A DNA stretch of 11,300 nucleotides from SIG575 sp045595725 (GTDB lineage Bacteria; Bacillota; Clostridia; Oscillospirales; Acutalibacteraceae). The DNA lies in contig JAZOAY010000137.1 of assembly GCA_045595725.1 (NCBI GenBank), positions 1 through 11,300 on the forward strand, in the 5' to 3' direction. Positions 1 through 6,207 of the stretch are shown piece after piece; position 1 is the stretch's first letter, and each line of letters opens with the position of its first letter. The notes below the pieces were generated by a model that was not told the DNA's origin, did not search any database, and worked only from the letters and a program-made list of their open reading frames with translations. The position numbers were made by a program, and so were the translations under genes.

Positions 1-27
1 TCCTCTTTGAAAACTATATTTTTTTTT

Positions 28-56
28 ATTGTATCACTATTTTCTTCTTTTGTAAA
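28..56 (-). promoter_or_regulatory. Leftward sigma-A-like promoter for a gene outside the window
   Basis: Read on the minus strand there is a -35 TTTACA (51-56), a 17-base spacer and a -10 TACAAT (28-33). The -10 is preceded by TGA, which gives an extended -10. The start point would fall near base 21. The last bases at the left edge read AAAGAGGA on this strand, which looks like a ribosome binding site, so a gene probably begins just beyond the window. Inferred from consensus match only. Confidence 0.5.
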
Positions 57-95
57 CAATAAAAAGCAAATGGGCGGATAACGCCGAGCGTGGGT

Positions 96-245
96 AAGGA
101 AGTTTTTGTTTCTCGAACAAAATTCCTTGTATTATCACCAAAAGCCTCGCAAGGCGACAGCCTTGCTGCATTTTTGGCTTCAATTCAAGCAATTTTGCTT
201 TTCTACGAAACTGCGTAGCACTTTAAAATGCGAAATTGCAGGTGC
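96..245. other. Hairpin-dense intergenic stretch, no gene recognised
   Basis: The first 390 bases hold no supportable gene. In 96-245 several inverted repeats follow each other. AAGGAA..TTCCTT (96-101/123-128) continues inward as TTTTGTT/AACAAAA around a TCTCG loop, with a two-base bulge. GCAAGGC/GCCTTGC (149-155/160-166) sits inside CCAAAA/TTTTGG (138-143/172-177). Further pairs are AAGCAA/TTGCTT (187-192/195-200) and CTACG/CGTAG (203-207/214-218). The stretch lies between a leftward terminator and a leftward promoter. It could be a decayed repeat element, a structured RNA, or chance pairing in AT-rich DNA; I do not recognise a named family. Confidence 0.4.
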
Positions 246-254
246 AAGAAAAGG

Positions 255-294
255 AAAAAAACACCGATAACGCTGTCGCGTATCGGTGTTTTTT
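255..294 (-). terminator. Bidirectional hairpin terminator after the propeller-like gene
   Basis: ACACCGATA (261-269) pairs perfectly with TATCGGTGT (281-289), and flanking A and T runs (256-260 with 290-294) extend the stem to 14 bp. The loop holds a further CGC/GCG pair. On the minus strand a run of T follows (complement of 255-260), so it ends the gene whose stop codon is at 391-393, about 97 bases away. The T run on the plus strand would let it work both ways. Confidence 0.85.
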
Positions 295-390
295 AACGTA
301 TTATTGTGCCGTAAGTTCACATTTTAAAGAAATACTTCCTTATGTGGTGTCGGCGAACCCTCCCATCAGTATTTAAAAAGCTCAGAAAAA

Positions 391-1266
391 TTACTCTTTC
401 ACAGCATAATGTCTGATGTTTACAGACACAAGTTTGTCGTAGTCTGCGATGTGAATGAGTGAACCGTCTTCCATAGGATAAACTGTCAGACCCTCTGCTT
501 CGTGGTCACGTCCGCTGACTGTTCTTTCAAAGAGAAGTTTCACTTCACCTGTTTTTACGTCAACTGTCTGCACCTGTTCTGTTGCTGAATCACTGACATC
601 ATAAGACAGGTAAAGAAGTCCGTTATAATATTCCGCACCCTGAATTCTGTCAACAGGTTCTGATAGCATGATTTTATGAGAGAAAGTCATGTCTTTCAGA
701 TTATATGCAAGTATATAGTCTGTCTCATGGAAAGGTGAAGTGTAAAGATATCCGTTTTCAGCATCTACTGCACAGTATGGAATGCCGTCGTCAAGATATT
801 CTGTTCCCAGGTCATAATAAACACCTGTATATGAAAGGTCCTCAGCATTGTAAATTGCAATAAGGTTATATGTATCAGATTCATCTTCAAGTGCAGCATA
901 AATTTTGCCATCGTAATAACTGATACCGCCGATATGGTCGCTACCGTATTTTTCTTTCAAATCCTTTGGAACCGCAGTATGGTCATAAAGTACTTTTTCA
1001 AAACCATCAACTGTCCATTTACCCATACCAACAAGGTCAACAGCTGAAATTGAACCTGCGGTGTAGTAATATTCCCCGTCAGTTGTAATACCCTGACTCA
1101 TAAGCAGAGCTTCATCAAGAGTAAATTTGTCCGTTCTTATCAGTTCTGCATTAGGTGAGCATGTGATATCACCGCCGTTGATAAGACCTGAAAGAAGAAT
1201 TATAAACGCGCTGAAAAGTGCCCAGCCCGGATAGAGAATTGATCTGATAATTTTTACAATAAACAT
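391..1266 (-). CDS. Membrane-anchored protein with propeller-like repeats, function unknown
   Basis: This 291-residue protein is not one I recognise by name. It opens with a basic N-terminus (K5, R8) and one hydrophobic helix (about residues 10-30) with no clear cleavage site or lipobox, so it is probably anchored in the membrane with the rest outside. From about residue 55 short units recur in which a glycine or Asp-Gly turn precedes an aromatic beta strand (YYDGKIYAAL, ENGYLYTSP, YNGLLYLSY, then a DHEAEGLTV segment near the C-terminus). This pattern is common in beta-propellers such as NHL, SMP-30 or phytase-like proteins, and that fold is inferred. The start is supported by GGAGGT (complement of 1273-1278) six bases upstream and a good promoter at 1299-1327. 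It has its own promoter and terminator, so it is probably monocistronic. Confidence 0.8.
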   Translation of the reverse strand: MFIVKIIRSILYPGWALFSAFIILLSGLINGGDITCSPNAELIRTDKFTLDEALLMSQGITTDGEYYYTAGSISAVDLVGMGKWTVDGFEKVLYDHTAVPKDLKEKYGSDHIGGISYYDGKIYAALEDESDTYNLIAIYNAEDLSYTGVYYDLGTEYLDDGIPYCAVDAENGYLYTSPFHETDYILAYNLKDMTFSHKIMLSEPVDRIQGAEYYNGLLYLSYDVSDSATEQVQTVDVKTGEVKLLFERTVSGRDHEAEGLTVYPMEDGSLIHIADYDKLVSVNIRHYAVKE

Positions 1267-1298
1267 AACTTTACCTCCAATGTATATAGGTTATCTTC

Positions 1299-1327
1299 AG
1301 TATATCATTTAAATTCTCATATTGCAA
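1299..1327 (-). promoter_or_regulatory. Sigma-A-like promoter of the propeller-like gene
   Basis: On the minus strand a -35 TTGCAA (1322-1327) is followed by a 17-base spacer and a -10 TATACT (1299-1304), about 33 bases before the start codon. The -35 lies in a perfect 12-bp palindrome, ATATTGCAATAT (1319-1330). Confidence 0.6.
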
Positions 1328-1337
1328 TATTTTCAGC

Positions 1338-1369
1338 AAAAAATCCCATTCAGAAGCGAATGGGATTTT
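1338..1369 (-). terminator. Terminator of the NfeD/SPFH operon
   Basis: AAAATCCCATTC (1340-1351) pairs perfectly over 12 bp with GAATGGGATTTT (1358-1369) around a six-base loop. Read on the minus strand the hairpin starts 7 bases after the SPFH stop codon and is followed by a T run (complement of 1338-1343). Confidence 0.9.
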
Positions 1370-1376
1370 CTTTCTA

Positions 1377-2309
1377 TTATTCTGATTTTTTGTCGTCAAT
1401 AACAAGTTCTTTGAGACTTGTTGCCAGACCTGCCAGAGACTGGATTTCTGAAGGAATAATAATTTTTGTTGCTTTGCCGTCTGCAGCTTTTTCAAATGCT
1501 TCAAGGCTCTTGATTGCAATATATCCTTCGCCGGGATTTGACTTATTGATAAGTTCAATTGCCTGAGCATAAGCCTGCTGAACTTTAAGGATAGCTTCTG
1601 CTTCACCTTCTGCTTCGCGGATTTTTGATTCTCTTACAGCTTCTGCGTGGAGAATTGCAGCCTCTTTCTTTGCTTCAGCTTCAAGAATTTCTGAGTCTTT
1701 CACGCCTTCCGCTACAAGCACACGGCTTGCCTTTTCACCTTCTGCACGGAGAATTGCTTCACGTCTTTCACGTTCTGCCTTCATCTGTTTTTCCATTGCA
1801 TCCTGAATTTCTCTGGGTGGAAGAATGTTTTTAAGTTCAACACGGTTAACTTTGATACCCCATGCATCAGTTGCTTCGTCAAGAATACCTCTGATTTTTG
1901 CATTGATTGTATCACGTGATGTGAGAGTGTGGTCAAGTTCAAGTTCACCGATAATATTTCTCAGAGTTGTTGCAGTAAGATTTTCAATTGCTGAAAGAGG
2001 TCTTTCAACACCGTATGTGTAAAGTTTGGGGTCTGTAATCTGATAGAACACAACTGTGTCAATCTGCATTGTTACGTTATCTTTTGTGATAACTGGCTGA
2101 GGCGGGAAATCCACAACCTGTTCTTTGAGAGAAACAATTTTTGCAACTCTTTCAATAAATGGAATTTTAACATGAAGACCTGTCTGCCATGTGTCACGGT
2201 ATGCACCAAGTCTTTCAACAACATATGCTTTTGACTGAGGAACAATTTTAATGTTGAGAACCACAATTACAAGAATAAGAACTACTAAACCGATAAAAAA
2301 CCAAATCAT
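1377..2309 (-). CDS. SPFH / band 7 (stomatin-prohibitin type) membrane protein
   Basis: This 310-residue protein has an N-terminal membrane helix (residues 1-20), an SPFH/band 7 domain (about 21-175, including the AYVVERLGAY and VVDFPPQPVIT segments typical of the stomatin/QmcA branch) and a long Ala/Glu/Arg-rich coiled coil (about 165-250). Relatives form large ring- or cage-like oligomers on the membrane and are linked to membrane organisation and quality control. The partner gene just upstream encodes NfeD, the usual companion, with 15 bases from its stop codon to this start. I chose the ATG at 2309 because AAAGGA (complement of 2318-2323) sits eight bases before it. An ATG three codons upstream, at 2318, would overlap that ribosome binding site. 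The subgroup (QmcA/YbbK-like versus other stomatin-like) is inferred from length and neighbour. Confidence 0.93.
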   Translation of the reverse strand: MIWFFIGLVVLILVIVVLNIKIVPQSKAYVVERLGAYRDTWQTGLHVKIPFIERVAKIVSLKEQVVDFPPQPVITKDNVTMQIDTVVFYQITDPKLYTYGVERPLSAIENLTATTLRNIIGELELDHTLTSRDTINAKIRGILDEATDAWGIKVNRVELKNILPPREIQDAMEKQMKAERERREAILRAEGEKASRVLVAEGVKDSEILEAEAKKEAAILHAEAVRESKIREAEGEAEAILKVQQAYAQAIELINKSNPGEGYIAIKSLEAFEKAADGKATKIIIPSEIQSLAGLATSLKELVIDDKKSE

Positions 2310-2324
2310 AAATTTCATCCTTTC

Positions 2325-2765
2325 TTAAACAGTAACTTCTGATTTTATTTTTTCTACAATGACTTTTACGCCTTCAATCTTTTTGACGACTACTACTTCG
2401 TCCGGCTCAATGACACTGTCATTCCCGCTTCTCGCCGTCCATGTTATGCCGCCGATTTTCACCTGACCCTGCCCCGCACGGTTATCGATTTTTTCACACA
2501 CAATCGCTTCCATGCCGATACATCGGTCAGCATTTGTCGGGACTGCCCGCTTTTCGATTGCCTTTTTTACATAAGGTCTTGTAAGAGCAAGAACCACAAG
2601 TGACACAGCAACAAAAATTATGCTCTGCCATATTGCGTTTGCCCCCGCAAGGTTTGCAATCACCGCTGCCAACGAGCCCACGGCAAACCAAATCGTAACA
2701 AGCTGAACGGTCAAAGCTTCAACTATTACGAGAATAACAGTCAATGCTGCCCAAAAGTAAATCAT
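2325..2765 (-). CDS. NfeD family membrane protein, partner of the SPFH protein
   Basis: This short (146-residue) NfeD protein has hydrophobic helices at about residues 4-21, 24-42 and 45-62. They are followed by a soluble C-terminal OB-fold domain (about 75-140) with the family segments TNADRCIGMEAIV, GQGQVKIGGITWTAR and a final V-x-V-x-x-IEGVKVIVE strand. It lacks the N-terminal ClpP-like protease domain of long NfeD proteins, so it belongs to the short NfeD1b type found beside SPFH genes. The reading frame stays open upstream to 2879, but the ATG at 2765 has a strong AAGGAGGTG site just before it and a promoter at 2796-2824. The 38 extra codons would span that promoter and are rejected. It is first in a two-gene operon with the SPFH gene. 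Confidence 0.93.
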   Translation of the reverse strand: MIYFWAALTVILVIVEALTVQLVTIWFAVGSLAAVIANLAGANAIWQSIIFVAVSLVVLALTRPYVKKAIEKRAVPTNADRCIGMEAIVCEKIDNRAGQGQVKIGGITWTARSGNDSVIEPDEVVVVKKIEGVKVIVEKIKSEVTV

Positions 2766-2795
2766 TTTTGGCACCTCCTTTTTGACTGCAAAAAT

Positions 2796-2824
2796 ATTGT
2801 AGCACGTTTTATTATTTTTTGCAA
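2796..2824 (-). promoter_or_regulatory. Promoter of the NfeD/SPFH operon
   Basis: On the minus strand a -35 TTGCAA (2819-2824) is followed by a 17-base spacer and a -10 TACAAT (2796-2801) preceded by TGC, an extended -10. The start point would be near 2789, about 24 bases before the nfeD start codon. Confidence 0.65.
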
Positions 2825-2888
2825 TATATTTCGTTACGATTTTCGGAACATGTCGTGCCTTAAAATATTGCAACCACAATATATTGTG
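2819..2888. promoter_or_regulatory. Inverted repeats in the nfeD-glmS divergent region
   Basis: TTGCAATAT (2819-2827), which covers the nfeD -35, is repeated in inverted orientation as ATATTGCAA (2865-2873), 37 bases away. Next to it is a perfect 14-bp palindrome, CACAATATATTGTG (2875-2888). The 286-base divergent region (2766-3051) contains no gene. These repeats could be operator sites, but AT-rich DNA makes chance palindromes likely, and no regulator is identified. Confidence 0.3.
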
Positions 2889-2986
2889 ATGCCCCCTTAA
2901 TTATATACAGGGACATGTATTTTTGATAATTGTAAACATTTTGTGAACAAATCCACCACATATTTATTCTCTGTTTTCTTCACTTT

Positions 2987-3017
2987 TTGCATATTTTAAT
3001 AAAAAATGTTCTATACT
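2987..3017 (+). promoter_or_regulatory. Candidate glmS promoter
   Basis: A good -10 TATACT lies at 3012-3017, with a possible -35 TTGCAT at 2987-2992. The spacer is 19 bases, which is long. Transcription from here would start near 3024 and give a leader of only about 28 bases. Confidence 0.35.
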
Positions 3018-3051
3018 TTTATAAGAGTAAACAGAAAGGAGCATAAAAACA

Positions 3052-4869
3052 ATGTGTGGTATTACAGGGTACAACGGAAATAAAAGTGCCAAAAATATAC
3101 TTATAAACGGTTTGAAAACTTTAGAATACAGAGGTTACGATTCTTCGGGAATAGCTCTGATGAACAACGAAGAAATTTCAGTTCTTAAAAGCGAAGGAAA
3201 AATTGAAAATTTAATTCACAAAGCAGAAAAAATTGATAATGTATCTTCCATAGGAATAGGCCATACGAGATGGGCTACCCACGGAAAACCGGATGAAACA
3301 AACGCTCATCCTCATTCTTCGTGTGACGGGATGTTCACAGTTGTCCATAACGGGATTATCGAAAATTTTCAGATTATCAGGTCAGCACTGGAAGAAAAAG
3401 GAGTGAATTTTAAATCTGACACCGATACAGAAGTTATTCCCCAACTTCTGTCTTATCATTATAACGGAGATATCCTTGAAGCAATGAGTAAAACTTTCCT
3501 CAGTCTCGAGGGTTCTTTTGCAGTTGCAGTTCTTTGCCGTGACAATCCCGATAAAATTTTTGTTGCAAAAAAATCAAGCCCCCTTATTATAGGGAAAGGA
3601 GACAACGAAAACCTTGTTGCATCTGATGTTTCTGCTTTCCTTGAATACGGAAAAGAAATTGCATATCTTGAAGACGGTGAATTTGCGGAAATAGGAAAGG
3701 ACAAAATTATTTTTTACGATTTTCAACTGAATAAAAAAGAAAAAACTTTCAAAAAACTTGATGCTGTTATGAACGAAATTTCAAAAGGTGCTTTCCCCCA
3801 TTTTATGCTGAAAGAAATTTTTGAACAACCTGAAAAAGCTGAGAACCTCCTGAAAGATAAGGTCAAAAACAGAAAAATCTTTCTTGATGAATTAGCAGGA
3901 CTTTCCCTTGAATTGATGAAAGCAGAAAAAATTTATATTGTTGCCTGTGGTTCGGCTTACCATGCCGGTCTTGCAGGTAAAATTGCAATTGAAGAAATAT
4001 GCAGAATTCCTGTGGAAGTTGATATAGCTTCCGAATTCCGTTACAGAAATCCCCCTGTTAATGAAAAGACTCCCGTAATAATTATTTCTCAAAGCGGTGA
4101 AACTGCAGACTCCATAGCGGCAATGAGGCTTGCAAACAGCAGAGGTGCCGTGGTAATCGGCATTGTCAACGCTCTGCCCTCTACAATCGGAAATGAATGT
4201 GACGTGTGTTTCCCCACCAAGGCAGGCAGAGAAGTAGCAGTTGCCACAACAAAAGGTTATACAACACAGGTTTTATCTCTTTACCTTTTGGCACTTCATA
4301 TTGCCGATCTGAAAAAGTCCCTTCCTGACGGAGAAATCATATCTCTCACAGAAGAACTTCTTTCTGTTCCCGAAAAAATAAAAAAAATTCTCTCTGACAC
4401 TAAGGATATTGAGGAACTTGCAGTAAAATATTCTCATGTTGATAACTTATTTTTTATAGGAAGAAATTCAGATTATGCGACGGCAACCGAAGCATCCTTG
4501 AAATTGAAAGAAATAAGTTACGTAAACTGTTCTGCGTTCCCTGCGGGAGAACTGAAACACGGAACAATTGCACTTATTGAAAAAAACACACCTGTTGTTG
4601 CAATATGTGCAAATGAAAGACTTTTCAGAAAAACCATGTCAAATATTGAAGAAGTTGCATCCCGCGGTGCAGATGTTATATGCCTTACGAGAAAAAATAA
4701 AATTGATAAAGAAAAATTTATATCAATTGAAATTCCCGATACCCATGATCTTTTTCTTCCTCTTATTGAAATTATCCCCATGCAACTCTTCGCATATTTT
4801 GTCGCCAAAAACAAAGGCTGCAACATTGATATGCCCAAAAATCTCGCAAAATCAGTAACTGTAGAATAA
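3052..4869 (+). CDS. glmS: Glutamine--fructose-6-phosphate aminotransferase (isomerizing)
   Basis: This cytoplasmic enzyme converts fructose-6-phosphate and glutamine to glucosamine-6-phosphate and glutamate, the first committed step to UDP-GlcNAc and peptidoglycan. At 605 residues it is full length. The N-terminal glutaminase domain begins MCGITGYNG with Cys2 as nucleophile after Met removal, followed by GHTRWATHGKP (70-80), NAHPH and VHNGIIENF (98-106). Two SIS sugar-isomerase domains follow, marked by ACGSAYHAG (about 298-306), SQSGET (about 346-351), the VATTKGYTTQ segment and the LKLKEISY / AGELKHG stretch. The C-terminus DMPKNLAKSVTVE closes the active site in this family. AAAGGAG (3036-3042) precedes the ATG by about nine bases. 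The gene stands alone, divergent from nfeD, and ends at a strong terminator. In Bacillus and several clostridia glmS carries a self-cleaving ribozyme leader; none is visible here. Confidence 0.97.
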   Translation: MCGITGYNGNKSAKNILINGLKTLEYRGYDSSGIALMNNEEISVLKSEGKIENLIHKAEKIDNVSSIGIGHTRWATHGKPDETNAHPHSSCDGMFTVVHNGIIENFQIIRSALEEKGVNFKSDTDTEVIPQLLSYHYNGDILEAMSKTFLSLEGSFAVAVLCRDNPDKIFVAKKSSPLIIGKGDNENLVASDVSAFLEYGKEIAYLEDGEFAEIGKDKIIFYDFQLNKKEKTFKKLDAVMNEISKGAFPHFMLKEIFEQPEKAENLLKDKVKNRKIFLDELAGLSLELMKAEKIYIVACGSAYHAGLAGKIAIEEICRIPVEVDIASEFRYRNPPVNEKTPVIIISQSGETADSIAAMRLANSRGAVVIGIVNALPSTIGNECDVCFPTKAGREVAVATTKGYTTQVLSLYLLALHIADLKKSLPDGEIISLTEELLSVPEKIKKILSDTKDIEELAVKYSHVDNLFFIGRNSDYATATEASLKLKEISYVNCSAFPAGELKHGTIALIEKNTPVVAICANERLFRKTMSNIEEVASRGADVICLTRKNKIDKEKFISIEIPDTHDLFLPLIEIIPMQLFAYFVAKNKGCNIDMPKNLAKSVTVE

Positions 4870-4940
4870 CCCCTCAAAAAATTTTCTGCTCTTTCAATAA
4901 TATAAAAGGCTTATCAAAAATACTATCCTCAAAAATATAA

Positions 4941-4986
4941 AATCGCAACCGTTCCTTAATCAACAAAGGAAACCGTTGCGATTTTT
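4941..4986 (+). terminator. glmS terminator
   Basis: AATCGCAAC (4941-4949) pairs with GTTGCGATT (4975-4983). After a C:C mismatch the stem continues as GTT-CCTT against AAGG-A-AAC with one bulged A. A T run (4982-4986) follows. It lies about 70 bases after the glmS stop; the bases between (4870-4940) show nothing else. Confidence 0.85.
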
Positions 4987-5050
4987 GTAAGTTAAATTAT
5001 GATTTATAATTCACTCAATTTTTACTAAATAAAAAAAATTAAAAAAACTA

Positions 5051-5078
5051 TTGACATTATGATTTTTTCATGTATAAT
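5051..5078 (+). promoter_or_regulatory. Consensus promoter of the perR-rubrerythrin operon
   Basis: A perfect -35 TTGACA (5051-5056) and a perfect -10 TATAAT (5073-5078) are separated by 16 bases. The predicted start, near 5085, falls inside the palindrome at 5076-5100. A strong promoter buried in an operator is the usual design for a repressor-controlled operon. Confidence 0.85.
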
Positions 5079-5100
5079 AATAGTAACAGTTACTGATATT
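5076..5100. promoter_or_regulatory. Imperfect 25-bp palindrome, probable PerR/Fur-type operator
   Basis: The core AGTAAC-A-GTTACT (5082-5094) is a perfect 6-1-6 palindrome. Two unpaired positions on each side are followed by AATA/TATT arms (5076-5079/5097-5100), so 10 of 12 pairs match around base 5088. Fur-family boxes have 7-1-7 dyad symmetry, and this one overlaps the end of the -10 and the start point of perR. Autoregulation by PerR is inferred. The sequence differs in the core from the B. subtilis Per box (TTATAAT-N-ATTATAA). Confidence 0.6.
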
Positions 5101-5134
5101 GATATTAAACAGAAATGAGGTGAACGACAAAGCT

Positions 5135-5506
5135 ATGAAGCACAGCGCACAGAGAGACGCCATACTAAACGAGCTTTGTTCAAGAAAAGATCACCCCACT
5201 GCTGACGAACTCTACTGGTCACTCAGGCAGATAATGCCCAACATCAGCATGGGAACCGTCTACAGAAACCTTTCACTTCTGACGGAAACAGGTCAGATAA
5301 TGAGACTCTCTTACGGCGGTGCAGACCACTTCGACGGCAACGCTCAGAACCACTATCATCTCCATTGTACAGACTGCGGCAGAGTTTATGATATTGAAAT
5401 GCCAATGTTTGAACAGATGGATAAAGATGCGGAAAATCATTCAAACGCCAAAATCACAAGTCATATTTTAACATTTATCGGTATCTGTGAACATTGTCAG
5501 AAATAA
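5135..5506 (+). CDS. perR: Fur-family peroxide-stress repressor, PerR type
   Basis: This 123-residue DNA-binding repressor senses peroxide by metal-catalysed oxidation. The winged-helix domain (about 1-62) carries the recognition segment ISMGTVYRNLSLL (37-49); the dimer domain follows. Structural zinc is bound by two CxxC pairs, C78/C81 and C118/C121. Aligned by eye to B. subtilis PerR, all five regulatory metal ligands are present: H20, D67, H73, H75 and D86 (H37, D85, H91, H93, D104). Aspartate rather than glutamate at the last position favours PerR over Fur. The start is the ATG at 5135, with GAGGTG at 5117-5122; a TTG at 5099 in the same frame lacks a binding site and lies about 14 bases from the predicted transcript start. 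With this start the protein lacks the first helix (about 17 residues) seen in longer PerR proteins. It is co-transcribed with rubrerythrin 37 bases downstream. Confidence 0.88.
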   Translation: MKHSAQRDAILNELCSRKDHPTADELYWSLRQIMPNISMGTVYRNLSLLTETGQIMRLSYGGADHFDGNAQNHYHLHCTDCGRVYDIEMPMFEQMDKDAENHSNAKITSHILTFIGICEHCQK

Positions 5507-5543
5507 AATTAAAATATAAAATTAAATTTTGGAGGAAAAAATC

Positions 5544-6086
5544 ATGAAAAAATTTGTATGCTCAGTATGCGGTTATGTACACGAAGGAGACGCTGCTCCC
5601 GAAAGATGCCCTCAGTGCAAAGTTCCTGCTGAAAAATTTGTTGAACAGTCAGCTGAAAGAGCTTGGGCTGCAGAACATGTTGTAGGCGTAGCAGAAGGCG
5701 CTCCTGCAGACATCATTGAAGATCTCAGAGCAAATTATATGGGCGAATGCACAGAAGTTGGTATGTACCTTGCAATGGCAAGGGTTGCTCACAGAGAAGG
5801 CTATCCTGAAATCGGTCTCTACTGGGAAAAAGCTGCTTACGAAGAAGCAGAACACGCTGCAAAATTTGCAGAACTTCTGGGTGAAGTTGTAACAGCAAGC
5901 ACAAAGAAAAACCTTGAAATGAGAGTTGAAGCAGAAAACGGTGCAACACTCGGAAAGTTCGAGCTTGCAAAACGTGCAAAAGAACTTAACCTTGATGCTA
6001 TCCATGACACAGTTCATGAAATGGCTCGTGACGAAGCAAGACACGGCAAAGCATTTGAAGGTCTTCTTCAGAGATATTTCGGTTAA
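5544..6086 (+). CDS. rbr: Reverse rubrerythrin (N-terminal rubredoxin, di-iron peroxidase)
   Basis: This 180-residue cytoplasmic NADH-linked peroxide reductase uses electrons delivered through its rubredoxin site. The rubredoxin domain comes first (residues 1-35, iron ligands C6, C9, C22, C25) and the ferritin-like four-helix domain second (about 50-178). That is the reverse of classical rubrerythrin and matches the PerR-controlled reverse rubrerythrins of Clostridium acetobutylicum. Di-iron ligand candidates are E68 and E71 in the first helix, the ExxH pair E101/H104, E131, and the second ExxH pair E164/H167. The start is the ATG at 5544 with GGAGG (5531-5535) eight bases upstream. A TTG at 5529 overlaps that binding site and is not the start. 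It is the second and last gene of the perR operon, with a terminator 55 bases after the stop, so it should be induced when PerR is oxidised. Confidence 0.95.
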   Translation: MKKFVCSVCGYVHEGDAAPERCPQCKVPAEKFVEQSAERAWAAEHVVGVAEGAPADIIEDLRANYMGECTEVGMYLAMARVAHREGYPEIGLYWEKAAYEEAEHAAKFAELLGEVVTASTKKNLEMRVEAENGATLGKFELAKRAKELNLDAIHDTVHEMARDEARHGKAFEGLLQRYFG

Positions 6087-6140
6087 TTCAGAATAACTTT
6101 GGCGACACTATAACAAGCCGCCTATAGCAAAAAACACATC

Positions 6141-6174
6141 AACGGGCGGATGGCAGCATCCGTCCGTTCTTTTT
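6141..6174 (+). terminator. Terminator of the perR-rubrerythrin operon
   Basis: AACGGGCGGATG (6141-6152) pairs over 12 bp, with one G:U, with CATCCGTCCGTT (6157-6168) around a GCAG loop. CTTTTT (6169-6174) follows. Confidence 0.92.
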
Positions 6175-6207
6175 ATACTAGTAAAACATAAAAAGGAGGA
6201 ACAACTT

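Noticed and set aside
37..171. A 44-codon open frame on the minus strand beginning MQQGCRLARLL
   Set aside because: It has no ribosome binding site, runs through the hairpin cluster and the leftward promoter, and resembles no protein I know.
295..390. Possible remnant of 5S rRNA, because the minus strand reads TGGGAGGGTTCGCCGAC
   Set aside because: It resembles only a few bases of the 3' end of 5S rRNA; the rest of the molecule is absent and the spacing does not fit.
2766..2879. Upstream extension of the NfeD protein by 38 residues
   Set aside because: It would include the promoter and the strong AAGGAGGTG site; the extra residues are basic and unlike the family.
4518..4877. Long minus-strand frame inside glmS
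   Set aside because: It is a shadow of the glmS reading frame, with no binding site or family resemblance; the same holds for the other long antisense frames over rbr, the PepSY gene, ppa and rpoA.
5099..5134. TTG start giving a 135-residue PerR
   Set aside because: It has no ribosome binding site, lies about 14 bases from the predicted transcript start, and the 12 extra residues do not resemble the PerR N-terminus.
5503..5526. Direct repeat of ATAAAATTAAA (5503-5513 and 5516-5526) between perR and rubrerythrin
   Set aside because: It is made only of A and T in a very AT-rich spacer; chance is the likeliest explanation.
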